A stretch of DNA of 64,000 nt from Bemisia tabaci (GCF_918797505.1 NC_092794.1:73383345-73447344), one strand, 5' to 3'; positions 1 to 11,200 are shown, numbered from the stretch's first letter. Translations and numbers: made by a program. The notes: generated from the sequence alone by a model not told the origin.

Positions 1-246
1 TGAATAATTTCTTAATCTATTTTCATTTTGGACCTATGGAAATAACAATTTACTCTTGATAAACCACAATTAGGTAATATTTTCATTATTCTTGTTCACA
101 TTCGAGGTACCGCCATCTTGGTGCACTCGTTTCGGCCTCCATGAGCGAGAACCAATCAGAATTAGATTTTTTTTTTAGGCCACTTTCAGCCCAATCCTGG
201 CCCAACCAAAAGTGAGTTGTCGTAACTCTGGGTATAAAGGGACTCT
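1..246 (-). mobile_element. TAGAG-family hAT-like MITE, partial copy cut by window start
   Basis: Matches one half of the complete copy 2094-2529, in the same orientation, ending with the inverted-repeat end GGGTATAAAGGGACTCT. The other half lies before the window. Non-coding; strand is given relative to the copy at 822. Confidence 0.85.
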
Positions 247-294
247 TCGTGGGACAAGGGCTTGAGGTCACAACGTGAATATAATACGTATGAC

Positions 295-811
295 GGGATG
301 TCGATTCTCATGGAAGTATCGATACACGGTATCGATACTGGTATCGACTCTAAGCATCGATACCGGTATCGAGCATCGAGCTGAAGTATCGATACGTATG
401 AGGTATCGATACCATCGATACTATTTCTGAATAGATCGTATTCGATACATCAAACGGGTGAGATTGTATCGATATCGATTGGTTCAAAACATAAACATAG
501 CCTCAAAAGTAAATTCAGAAATCTGAGAGAACGGATCTTTTGAAACAGATTTTTTATTCTTTTGAGTACCAAATGCCAATGCAAAGTGAAATTGTCAGGA
601 AATTTCTCATTTTCAGCTTTTCCAATTAAAATCCTTACAGTTTGGTTTGAGGTTCTGTTCTATTGTTTTGAACCAAACGATACATCGAACCGTTATCGAA
701 TGCCATCGATACTGCATGGTATCGATATCGTGGAGTATCGATGCCGAGTATCGTTAAGTATCGATCGAAAGTATCGATACTTTGCAAGTATCGGATGAGT
801 ATCGACATCCC
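295..811. mobile_element. TIR element packed with GTATCGATAC-like subrepeats
   Basis: Ends GGGATGTCGATTCTCAT (295) and ATGAGTATCGACATCCC (to 811) are inverted copies of each other. Both halves are crowded with ATCGATAC/GTATCGAT units in both orientations, many perfectly palindromic; the centre (about 500-660) is unique. No clear target duplication remains. No transposase. The subrepeats could be transposase-binding sites. Confidence 0.65.
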
Positions 812-821
812 TAGCTATATT

Positions 822-1268
822 TAGAGTCCCTTTATACCCAGAGTTACGACAACTCACTTTTGGTTGGGCCAGGATTGGGCTGAAAGTGGCCTAAAAAAAA
901 ATCTAATTCTGATTGGTTCTCGCTCATGGAGGCCGAAACGAGTGCACCAAGATGGCGGTAACTCGAATGTGAACAAGAATAATGAAAATATTACCTAATT
1001 GTGGTTTATCAAGAGTAAATTGTTAATTTCAAAGGTCCAAAATGAAAATAGATTAAGAAATTATTCACAAACCAATCTCATTTTCTTTTTAATTGATCAC
1101 TTTGTTGATGTTGTTGTTTTTGTGTGACAGACATCGCAGGATTCCTGATCCTTATCCCTCAATATCGTTCGTTTGGGTGCACTTGTTTCGGCTTCCATGG
1201 CCAGCCAAGGACGGCTGCCAGTCAGCTGATAATCGAATTGTCGTAACTCTGGGTATAAAGGGACTCTA
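822..1268 (+). mobile_element. TAGAG-family hAT-like MITE, complete, 8-bp TSD
   Basis: 447 bp, inverted ends TAGAGTCCCTTTATACCCAG (31 matching positions), flanked on both sides by GCTATATT (814-821 and 1269-1276). Eight-base duplications and lack of coding capacity fit a non-autonomous hAT-type element. Confidence 0.9.
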
Positions 1269-1283
1269 GCTATATTACTAGCC

Positions 1284-1387
1284 GTTCTGGGCGCGCTTCG
1301 CGCGCCCGTCACGCCTAGCCGGGGGCTACGCCCCCTGGACCCCCGGTCACTCGCTGCGCGAGTGACATTCGGCTCGCTTCGCGAGCC
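1284..1387. repeat. Four GC-rich hairpins in a row
   Basis: Perfect short palindromes: GGGCGCGCTTCGCGCGCCC (1289-1307), GGGGGCTACGCCCCC (1321-1335), a 21-bp one with CTCGCTGCGCGAG at its core (1346-1366) and GGCTCGCTTCGCGAGCC (1371-1387). A decayed version of the last three recurs in the same order at 60316-60378, so this is a dispersed repeat module, not a chance GC patch. Confidence 0.75.
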
Positions 1388-1637
1388 GATTTTGTAGTAG
1401 TTGCAAATTTTTTATCACTATATTTTGAAGATTTCATAGAAAACATTATGAAATTCTCATTCCACAATTAACTTGTAGAATAATAATGGCAGGGCAAGAA
1501 ATAGACTATATCTTATGGACGGTTCCCACTTAGTAAAACAGCCAACACCACGAGAAGGTGAGGAACCATTGTTAGCCACTTTTTTTACTTTTCTGAAAAA
1601 ATTTACTGCAATTTTAGTTGCGTCCCCTAAAAGGAAA

Positions 1638-1923
1638 CACGGAGAAAAAAATTTTGTGCATGGAACCCGAAGCTGAGATCATATGGATCTCTGAAGTTTC
1701 CGGATCACGCATCCGAAAAGTTAAGGTCCATCTGCCGAAGTTCGGGTCAGACAATTGAAGTAGTTCGGTATATACCGAAGGTTTCAGGTCACACATCTGA
1801 AGTACTCGGTGCATACCGAAGTGTTTCAGATTTCTGACCCGAATTTCGGCAGCTGGACCTCAAGTTTTAAGAGATTCATATGATCTCAACGTCGGGTCCC
1901 ATGCACGAAGTTTTTTCTCCGTG
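1638..1923. mobile_element. Palindromic MITE with CACGGAGAAAAAA ends
   Basis: 286 bp whose two halves are imperfect reverse complements: CACGGAGAAAAAA at the left, TTTTTTCTCCGTG at the right, GATCATATGGATCTC mirrored by GAGATTCATATGATC. Non-coding; no convincing target duplication. Confidence 0.7.
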
Positions 1924-2093
1924 TGAGTATTAATATAAATTTCAACACAGTCAAACACAGTAGAGAACCAAGGAAATCACAGTAGAACAGAGAAAAAATA
2001 CCGTCGAATAAATAAAGAAAACTATTATCGAAGAAATTCTAATTATTTGGAAAGTAATTCGCTGGCGTAGGTAATCAATGCGTAGCTGCGTAG

Positions 2094-2529
2094 TAGAGTC
2101 CCTTTATACCCAGAGTTAAGACAACTCGATTATCAGCTGACTGGCAGCCGGCCTTGGCTGGCCATGGAGGCCGAAACGAGTGCACCCAAACGAACGATAT
2201 TGAGGGATAAGGATCAGGAATCCTGCGATGTCTGTCACACAAAAACAACAACATCAACAAATTGATCAATTAAAAAGAAAATGAGATTGGTTTGTGAATA
2301 ATTTCTTAATCTATTTTCATTTTGGACCTATGGAAATAACAATTTACTCTTGATAAACCACAATTAGGTGATATTTTCATTATTCTTGTTCACATTCGAG
2401 GTACCGCCATCTTGGTGCACTCGTTTCGGCCTCCATGAGCGAGAACCAATCAGAATTGGATTTTTTTTTAGGCCACTTTCAGCCGAACCAAAAGTGAGTT
2501 GTCTTAACTCTGGGTATAAAGGGACTCTA
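2094..2529 (-). mobile_element. TAGAG-family MITE, complete, 8-bp TSD CTGCGTAG
   Basis: 436 bp, opposite orientation to the copy at 822. Flanked by CTGCGTAG at 2086-2093 and 2530-2537. Serves as the uninterrupted reference for the copy at 2855-5440. Confidence 0.92.
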
Positions 2530-2854
2530 CTGCGTAGGAGCATGAGCGAGATTTATCATCAACTGACCGCTGGCCGGTAGGTACCTGGGTGGGCGAGCGA
2601 CAATACGTAAGCGGTGGCATATGGTTCGATTGACAGAGGAGTGGGGAACGGTCAGACGTAGGGGAAAGGTTCAGGCTGAACCGTTCAGCACAGCGCAGCG
2701 TCAGTCACCGGGTGGGGAAGAGAGTCCGGGAGGGGACACTTCCCCTCGAGTGAAATAGAAAAAGGCAGAATCCTTCGAAGTTTATATTAATGATGTTATG
2801 ACCAAAGACATGAAGACGGAGGGCTAAAAGCAAAAAATGAAGCTTCTTTTCAAC
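2530..2854. other. Spacer with no recognisable gene
   Basis: Short single-copy stretch between two MITEs. No ORF with a recognisable product and no repeat that I could match elsewhere in the window. Confidence 0.5.
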
Positions 2855-3021
2855 TAGAGTCCCTTTATACCCAGAGTTAAGACAACTCACTTTTGGTTGG
2901 GCTGAAAGTGGCCTAAAAAAAAATCCAATTCTGATTGGTTCTCGCTCATGGAGGCCGAAACGAGTGCACCAAGATGGCGGTACCTCGAATGTGAACAAGA
3001 ATAATGAAAATATTACCTAAT

Positions 3022-4767
3022 GGGCCTGTTGCAAACTTTTGCTAGAGCAGAATGAGGAGTTGTTTCCTATAGATAATGCCTCAAAAATCACGATGAGCGC
3101 ATCGGCAAAGTCTGAAATGCACTTATAAATTCACAATCTGCGTAAGAAATTTGCGTTATTTTGAGCTTCCCGCTCCAAAAACGATACTACTGCACAGGTG
3201 AACATTTTGTTAGAGGAGTCGCTCCATCGTCGGCAATATTCATCATGGCCGACTCTTGCGCAGTTCCTCGCGTAATTCGAGGAGAGTTCAAGGTCAATTA
3301 AGGCGGGCGAGGAAAATATGAACGTAAACACGCCGATTGTTATCCAGAGATGGAAAGTGAAATTTCACAAGGCCCGAATAAATTTCAAAAAAATTGAAAT
3401 TTGTTGATTTTTCAAAGAAATATTGTTACTAAGCCTCGGAAACGGTTCAGATGATCCTCCTGCTGATGCAGCAGAATATGGCCCACTAATGAGATGCTAC
3501 ACCCAAAGGAGGGGGCACAAGGGGGGTTTTAGAGAAAGTTAGCCCTAACCTAACCTCCAAACCAAATGTAAACAGACATGTACCCAGCAAATCGCGTGGC
3601 CGTGGACAAGATTATAAGAACATCACACCCTTTTAGAAACGTTTTACTTTAGTACTTTTATGTTTTCAGAGATGTGAATAATGGCGAAAAAGCCGAAAAG
3701 CCGTGCTCGGCTTCATTTTGGTATAAAAAAGGGACCCACTCCCACAGGTAAAGATATAGGTGTGTGCGTGTTTTTTAGCAAATGTTTAGCAATGTTTGTT
3801 TAGCAATGTTTTTACAAATAAAATTAAAGTTACTTACGTTTGGAATTACTTGATAAAATTCAAGATGATTGAAAACAATCCATTTTTGAAACTGAGATTT
3901 CCGACTCTAAAATATATATGTTGGCAGTTTGGCACTGCTGAGAATAATCTTTATAGTATAATTGTTAAATATGTAGGACATTAAGTTGGTTCAGAAATAT
4001 ACCACTAAAAGTGCCGTTTTTTAGCATTACAATTTTTAGCATCAATTTCTCCAACGTTTCTCAAATAAAAGTCCCCCCCCCCCCCCTCATAAAAAAACTA
4101 GTATTTTCATGCCGATGCGTGGAGGAAATTGTTCTTGTGGTGGAGCGGAGGCACTCAAGTGTCAATGATGCATTACTTACGAAAATTAAGGACCCATGAC
4201 TTACATAAGTGACATCTGACATGACACCGAAATCTTCGTGATAAAAAACTGAGCTGCTGGAAGAGTGGGTGGTGAGGTTAGGTTAGGTCAGGGGGGGCTG
4301 AAAAATCTCAATATCGAGAATCACCGTTTCTAGGCGTTTCTTGGCCTCTTGAATGTATCCTCAAAAGTTTCAATAAATTTCATGAAATTTCGTGAAATTT
4401 CATGAAATTTCATGAAATTTCACGCGTGAAATTTCACTCGAATAAATTTCATGAAATTTTCCATCTCTGTTGTTATCTGGTTTAATCCTGTTCAGGTGTT
4501 ATCTCGTCCCATCACACGTGTTTTGGCGGACTGGCGTCGGCCATGATGAATATTGCCACCAATGGAACGACTCCTGCAACAAAATGTTCACCTGTACCGT
4601 AGTATCGTTTTTGAAGCGGGAAGCTCAAAAAACCGCAAATTTCTTACGCAGATTGTGAAATTATGAGTGCATTTCAGACTTTGCCGATGCGCTCATCGTG
4701 ATTTTTGAGGCATTATCTGTAAGAAACGACTCTTAGTTTTGCTCTAGCAAAAGTTTGCAACAGGCCC
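3022..4767. mobile_element. GGGCCTGTTGC-family foldback MITE, split by a hAT insertion
   Basis: Ends GGGCCTGTTGCAAAC and GTTTGCAACAGGCCC are inverted, and the halves mirror each other over about 250 bp. Inserted in the MITE 2855-5440, where comparison with the empty site shows duplication of just AT (or none, with T and A belonging to the element). Without the inner 1,125-bp insert and its duplication it is 613 bp, identical in length to the intact copy at 49768-50380. Confidence 0.92.
3345..4469. mobile_element. Non-autonomous hAT element, CAGAGATGGAAA ends, 8-bp TSD
   Basis: 1,125 bp with ends CAGAGATGGAAA and its mirror TTTCCATCTCTG (one-base gap), flanked by TTGTTATC at 3337-3344 and 4470-4477. 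The target without duplication is seen intact in the copy at 49768-50380. Repeated GAAATTTCAT units stand near both ends (3358-3400, 4375-4457). No transposase; a 14-C run lies near 4074. Confidence 0.93.
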
Positions 4768-4936
4768 ATTGTGGTTTATCAAGAGTAAATTGTTATTTCC
4801 ATAGGTCCAAAATGAAAATAGATTAAGAAATTATTCACAAACCAATCTCATTTTCTTTTTAATTGATCACTTTGTTGATGTTGTTGTTTTTGTGTGACAG
4901 ACATCGCAGGATTCCTGATCCTTTTCCCTCAATATC

Positions 4937-5330
4937 TAGAGTACCTGTATAGGGAGAGTAGCGACAGATCTGAAACTCCGAAAGTCCATCAGGCCTTCAC
5001 CGCGGATGCCTCCGCGAATAAAGTTAGGGCCCAAAAGGGCAGCCACCTATGAATTTCGAATGTCCAGAGCGATTTACAAATACAATTGTTACGAACCGTC
5101 GTTTAGAAAGCATGTATTTGGTTTACTTTTTGCATAAATTTACTTATTTTTGCGAAAGAACGCTCATTTATATACATTCTTAGCCATCTTGGTTAGAATT
5201 GAAATCTGTAGGCTGGCAGTGAAATTTTGTGTGTTAGAAGTTGCTCAGAAGGGTGGCTGCAGGCTGCACTTTTGGGCCCTAAGCCCTCCATGAACCGATC
5301 TGTCGCTACTCTCCCTATACAGGTACTCTA
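4937..5330. mobile_element. TAGAGTACCTG-family hAT-like MITE, 8-bp TSD TCAATATC
   Basis: 394 bp with perfect 33-bp inverted ends beginning TAGAGTACCTGTATAGGGAG. Duplicated target TCAATATC at 4929-4936 and 5331-5338, occurring once in the uninterrupted copies. A decayed relative lies at 49265-49638. Confidence 0.93.
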
Positions 5331-5440
5331 TCAATATCGTTCGTTCGGGTGCACTCGTTTTGGCCTCCATGGCCAGCCAAGGCCGGCTGCCAGTCAGCTG
5401 ATAATCGAGTTGTCTCAACTCTGGGTATAAAGGGACTCTA

Positions 5441-5761
5441 GGGCTTATCGTTTGTCAAAGAGAAAGTGTAGAAGGTGGAGGCAAGGCAGCCATCCTGAAG
5501 TCTGGCTGTGACGTAGGCAAGTTCCAGTTCGTAGTTTTTCCAAGATTTTTGCTTCTGTGGCTGTGTCATGCCGTATTGTGATCATTGTTATTCGTTCGCC
5601 TTGTCAAAATTCCTAGCGTTTCAAGCACGCCACGAAAATTTAATCCCCGATTTGCGTAATTTTGTTTTGTTCCCTCGTTTTTGTCTCAACCATTTATTAG
5701 TCATTACCAGTGCATGTTACGTAACCCATTGGAGAGGGTTAAACCCATGGGGATTACGATG
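5441..5761 (+). promoter_or_regulatory. Possible promoter/untranslated first exon of the CLC gene
   Basis: Non-repetitive stretch between the upstream repeat cluster and the gene, with a good donor (ATG|GTGAGT at 5762) and a CRE-like TGACGTAG near 5510. It could be a 5' untranslated exon spliced to the acceptor at 8123. No TATA box is evident and the start cannot be placed. Inferred from position and donor only. Confidence 0.25.
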
Positions 5762-6384
5762 GTGAGTCGAAATCAAGTCATGTATTTATGGACCCTCTTT
5801 TCTCCTTCACTTGTCAACCTGATCACAGTCAACTATAGTTTGACAATTTTTCGTTTCTATCACCTTCTCTAGTTTTACCTATGGTTCTGCAGAAGAACTT
5901 TCGTCAGTGTGCCTTCATGTCAGCATATGGGCTAACTAGTGGGGTCAGGCGAATTCGCCTCTGAATATTGGGTAGATTTTCAGTCAGCATGTAAGTATGT
6001 TTTGTAACTGGGTCATTCTGCTACCCGTGCTACTATTTACCTGACATCATTTTCGTCATGCGTGCAAGGAAGCATGTCACAGGGACCTCAGATCTGCCCC
6101 GAATAGTAAACTAGCTTCCTTGGCATTGTTTCGTTGGAGTCTCCGTAATACCCCCTATTTATTACATTGAACTTGATCGAGAGCGCTCATTATCATGATT
6201 CCCAAAAGTGCATGGCTCCTTGTTAGTATGTGTGATTCCGAAATGACTGTGGTTTCATAGGGTATCCAGCAACACATGCATTCACGTATAATGTAAGTAC
6301 AGCATTTCAGTGGTTCTATCAGAGCTTGCTCATCGTATCAATTTCTGATGACTTCCTCTCTCTCAACACCTCTCAACAGGCCAA
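5762..6384. other. Single-copy upstream region or first intron, no gene recognised
   Basis: AT-rich, no repeat match in this window and no convincing ORF. Contains the left target duplication of the next element at its end (6376-6384). Confidence 0.4.
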
Positions 6385-7516
6385 GAGTGCGCCTAACGGG
6401 CGAAATCCGAACGAAAAATATACACCTTTTCGCAGGTGTCTTTACGGATAGGACCGAACCTATCCGGAGAATACCGAAGCTGGCCGAACGCAAAGGTACA
6501 CGATGGTGACGTCATTTACCGATGGAGCCCGAATGTGACGCACGAAAAGCAGCTGAGTTACACCGAAATAGGCGGCAAATTACAAAAACAGAGAAATCAA
6601 TTCGGTAGCGAAGAAATGAAGAATCAGTCCCAAGCAGTATTGAAGAGTCCATTTCTTTAATAAACTCTGTCAAGACATTTAACCATTTGAGCCGTAGAAT
6701 CTGAATAATATTTAACCAGTAGTTTCATATTACTCACCTCTAGTTTTATTTAAGCTTCAGCAATTTTTTACTTAAATCTTCCAGGAAACTGAAGTTAAAA
6801 TAGTGTAGATAGTAAGATTTTATTTTTGAAGGGAGCTCAATTTAAAGCGGCACATTCAGTATCATCCTGTGGATGAACCTACTGATTAATTTATGGACAA
6901 TTTTATATTGAAAAAAAAAGATAATATTTTCGAAAATCTTAATTTTATTTATAGTCTCTTTGTTAATATTAATTTTAGTTTCTTTTTATAAATATCAGTT
7001 TTCAATGCCCAATTGCGAAATGGGAAGATGACTTAATTTAGAAGTCATACAGAGGATTATACTATATTTACTTTTCTTAAACTTGAAAACTGTCCTTTGA
7101 AGAAAGCAATTAACAGGAGGAATTATTTTGAAACACCTCAAAATGTTTCACATTTGACAGCATATTGGTGTGTTTGCCGAAGGAAATTCACTATTTTATA
7201 GGGAGGAAAAAAGGCTTCATAAGAATCAAGCAAGACCAAATTATGAAGTCAAGAGAGGAATCAGAACCTCATCATTCTGTCTCATTAAAGAGAAATCCCT
7301 TGCAAAGATTTATACTACTATTTCTATTTTCCGGGAGAGAGAAACATTGGTAAAAGTTGATAAACGATGAAACAGCAATGGCGGCGAAAGGCACACTACC
7401 AGCGAAAGGTACACTTGACGACAGCGCGTCCTACGGCAAGAATCTGCAACAGTCCAAAAGTACACCTGCGAAAAGGTATATACGATTTGGCACGATTTCT
7501 CCCGTTAGTAACACCG
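6385..7516. mobile_element. TIR element with 9-bp duplication ACAGGCCAA
   Basis: 1,132 bp. The left 60 bp (CTAACGGGCGAAATC, later CCTTTTCGCAGGTGT) is matched in inverse orientation by the right 60 bp at roughly three of four positions. ACAGGCCAA flanks it at 6376-6384 and 7517-7525. The interior is AT-rich and non-coding. The 8-9 bp duplication suggests hAT, Merlin or MULE-type mobilisation; I cannot choose. Confidence 0.75.
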
Positions 7517-7525
7517 ACAGGCCAA

Positions 7526-8121
7526 TACATAGAATCAGATAGCACCACTGGTAAGGGGTGACAAAAACAATTCCTGACAGTTGTATCTACATACGACATA
7601 CAATGTCTACCTCTTAATTTGTATTTGTTTTTCTCTGTCTGTTCTAAATACTACATAGTAATGTCAGGTTTCAGAACCAGAAGATCCTGTCCACACCCCT
7701 CAAAATACTCTCTCTAATATCCTAATATTATTTATTTTGTTCCATGCTGAGGTATTAGCAAATCATTTTCCTGGAACTTCTAGTATCTCGAGGTTAAGAT
7801 CGTGTTCTATTTACACCATTTCAAATGAGCTTAAGTAATGGTGCTGGAATTACCAATGAATAAAGTAATTATTACTTTTTTCCTTATAGGATGTTTTGTT
7901 TATGTTTTTCAATTAGTTTGATCATGAGATTTCTCATGTAGACAAATTCAATTACACAATCTGCTGATGCCACAATCTGATGCAGGCTTGGTATATCATA
8001 TGCCCATGGATGTCTGGGGTACCCCCTGCATGTTTGTCTTTTATTTTTAGTTGGCCAAAGGCCCACTTTATATTTTTTTTACTGTTAGTCATTACATATT
8101 GCTGCATTTATTCCTTGTTCT
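7526..8121. other. No gene recognised
   Basis: AT-rich sequence just upstream of CLC exon 1; pyrimidine-rich run TTCCTTGTTCTAG before 8124 can serve as a splice acceptor. Nothing else identified. Confidence 0.4.
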
Positions 8122-8143
8122 AGAATTATGTACTTTTTGAATC

Positions 8144-8224
8144 ATGGAAAAACGCCCCTTGAAAGTGAGCAGTGGTTCTGCAGCTTCCAACACACCCGCC
8201 TCTTATCATGCAACCGACGAGAAG
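8144..8224 (+). CDS. CLC exon 1: start codon and N-terminal tail (residues 1-27)
   Basis: Opens with ATG in a strong context (A at -3, G at +4) and reads [17 protein letters not shown] onward to DEK, then a GTACGT donor. It ends in phase 0, matching the next exon. The tail is Ser/Thr-rich and cytosolic by family topology. A possible acceptor TTCTAG ends at 8123, so the exon may begin at 8124 as 5' UTR. In that case an out-of-frame ATG at 8128 precedes the proposed start. CLC N-termini vary by isoform, so this is the least certain exon. Confidence 0.6.
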
Positions 8225-11200
8225 GTACGTCGTATCCGACGCTTATCCAATGATTTGGTATGTGTTGCTTCTTTTGCTTTTATTCTTTATTTTGACTCTC
8301 ATCAATTTCTGTCAAGTTATCCGCCTCCTTCTGCACACACCTCGAACTTCAAGAGTCGGATGAAATTCTAGTGAATAGTAACAATTTTTAGTTCAAGATG
8401 AGCATGCAATGCTCCCTGCCACCTTTCTCTAGTAAATATTTAAGAATCTTTTAGTATGTTCTATTATCTCTGAGCTTGCACGGCCTTTCCACTGGAAAAA
8501 CGTGAATTTCTAGAAACCAGCAAAAGAAATGGGATTTTCTTGTAGACAATGAGTTGAGTTCCCTTCCTCAGGTTGTGTAAAGTAATCCACAAATTTGCAT
8601 GTGTGCTTTGCAAATTTTTCAGTAATCAATTCAAATTTTGAAGACATTACTTACAATCTGGTTAGATGCTGAATTGATGGTTCATATGAAATGAAATGAT
8701 ATTTTAAACAGGGAATGTTTAACATCAAATCAAAGAAGCTTTCGACTCGTTCATCTTGGATTTCATGAAAGGACGACGGACCGGTCTTATGGGAAAAGTG
8801 GGCCCGGTTAAATCGGCTGGCGTTTTGATATGTTGTAGGTCTTAACCTACTGATCAAAAGTGTCAATGGGCATTTCTCCCTATCTCGAAGTTTTACCCCC
8901 CATTTTGGGGGTCAAAGTTGCCAATTCGGCGTATATTTGGCAGTTTTGACACCCGGGTTTATTGGTCGCCTATGAGATTCTTTGATGGTTTCTTGAGTCT
9001 TTTGAACTGGCTTGCGCGGGTCGGATCAAACCGATCCTTTTATTATGTTTTGGAGAACTTTTTCGCAAGTGACTCAGGCTGCTTCTTGAAAGGTCTACTA
9101 AGATGCAGCTCAAAATATACCTTCTCCCCCCCCCCCCCCCCCCCCCCGAAGCGAAAACTGGGCCGAAAAGCCGACCGAACTCAGGCAGCGAAACTAGCTC
9201 TCGCGAGTTGCATCAAACCGATGATTTTGTCATGTTTTGGAGTTTTTTTTTTTTTATCCCAATGAAACAGACTGCATTTCGGAAGGTCGACTGAGATGGA
9301 GCACGGAATATGCTGTATGAGAAAGGAGGTTTCTCAATCCGCACCCTCCCTTGCAATAGGATCTCTCAGCATAGGTCAGTGTGGCACTGACACTAGTATA
9401 GTGGCATTTTTTACCACCACCATCACTCATACATAATTCCGAGGGTCGTTTTAGCTGACACGCATTTCCGACTGAGCCCAATATTTCTATAAGCGAAAGC
9501 TAATGGTGCAGATGATTCCTACGGCTGAGACGTATATAACGTCGGTTGATTTCAGAAATATATCATCTAGGTGATTTTTTAAATGAAATCGCACATTATT
9601 ATCAAGCATTAAACAGTTTTGTAGAATGTCAAGAAAGGCACGGAAGAAAGCAAAGCATTCGCAAAAAGGCAATATATGCAATGCAATCAGTTCTGAAGGT
9701 ATTTGACGAGTTCTGGGTTTTTCATTCTTTCTACTGGAGCTCCATAAGTAATGGATCAAATCCTGGAAGCTCTCAGTGCAGAAAGTGCGGCGAGCTCGCT
9801 GAGATTTTTTTACGTAATCAGAAAATCTAAGAAAAAAACAAGGTCATGTACTTCTTCTTTTTAATTTTTTTTCTTTTCAAAAGCAAATAACCCTTCCCCT
9901 CGTCGAAATTCTGAAATGCATCAGGATATGCTGAAAATTGAATGATGCGTAAAACGGTATGAAGTTTTAATCGTCCTAGCCACATTCAAAAGTGTCACTC
10001 TACTAGTGTCAGTGCCACACTGACCTATGCTGAGAGATCCTATTGCGAGGGAGGGTGCGGATTGAGAAGCCTCCTTTCTCATACAGCATATTCCGTGCTC
10101 CATCTCAGTCGACCTTCCGAAATGCAGTCTGTTTCATTGGGATAAAAAAAAAAAAAACTCCAAAACATGACAAAATCATCGGTCAACCTATCAACTCATC
10201 AACCGATCAACAATCAAACTCGGGCAACTTTCGCTGCCCGAGTTCAGTCGGCTTTTCGGCCCAGTTTTCGCCTCCCCCCCCCCCCCCCCCCCGGGGGGGA
10301 GGTATATTTTGAGCTGCATCTTAGACCTTTCAAGAAGCAGCCTGAGTCATTTGCGAAAAAGTTCTCCAAAACATAATAGAAGGATCGGTTTGATCCGACC
10401 CGCGCAAGCTAGTTCAAAAGACTCAAGAAACCATCAAAGAATCTCATAGGCGACCAATAAACCCGGGTGTCAAAACTGCCAAATTTACGCCGAATTGGCA
10501 ACTTTGACCCCCAAAATGGGGGGTAAAACTTCGAGATAGGGAGAAATGCCCATTGACACTTTGGATCAGTAGGTTAAGACCTACAACATATCAAAACGCC
10601 AGCCGATTTAACCGGGCCCACTTTTCCCATAAGACCGGTCCGTCGTCCTTTGGTGAACTTGATTTACCTACTAATTAAAAAATAAAATAAAACTACCATG
10701 AAGCTTTTTGACTATTTTTGTAATTGGCAGAAGTACAGGGTAGCCAATTTTAAGGATCTTTCTAAAAAATCTCTGGTTCTATGGACCTTATCTTCAGCTC
10801 ATTTTAAAAATTTTGGTTTGCTCTCTTTACCTATTAGCAAAGACAAACATTTTTGGGCCAAATTTGTTTTAATTTATAACCCCAAAAATGCATTTGGATG
10901 GAGTATTGCAAATATTATGGAAATCAACGCAGTAGATCTCAAAAACAAAGCGCTGCCAAAATGAACATTTTCATTGTTTTAATGGGAGCATTTTTAATGC
11001 AACTTTTTTAATGTAATGTAAATACCTGTGTCAAAAGCTGCAGAAATATTAGAAGTTAGTCCAACAAATTTCTAGAACAAACTGCTTCCAAAAATCATAG
11101 AGTACACAGTCGTACCTAATTTAAATGGGAGAGCTGGCGCCATGTTCTGCTCAAGTAGTTCCGAGCCCGGTGTGAGCTGAGCTTCGGTCACTTTTTCGAT

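Larger units (their letters stand above)
2855..5440 (+). mobile_element. TAGAG-family MITE interrupted by two independent insertions
   Basis: After removal of the insert 3022-4767 (plus one AT) and the insert 4937-5330 (plus one 8-bp duplication) the remaining pieces sum to exactly 436 bp, the length of the intact copy at 2094-2529, and align collinearly. Its own flanks (TTTTCAAC left, GGGCTTAT right) do not match, unlike the two complete copies. Confidence 0.9.

Noticed and set aside
300..810. CRISPR-like array in the ATCGAT repeats
   Set aside because: Units are short, in both orientations and irregularly spaced, without spacers of constant length; eukaryotic context.
1284..1387. Bacterial or phage contamination suggested by GC-rich hairpins
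   Set aside because: Embedded in insect-type MITEs and recurring at 60316 in the CLC flank, so it is a genomic repeat.
9546..9830. 94-residue frame in the foldback loop
   Set aside because: Overlaps an antisense frame of similar size and resembles no protein I know.
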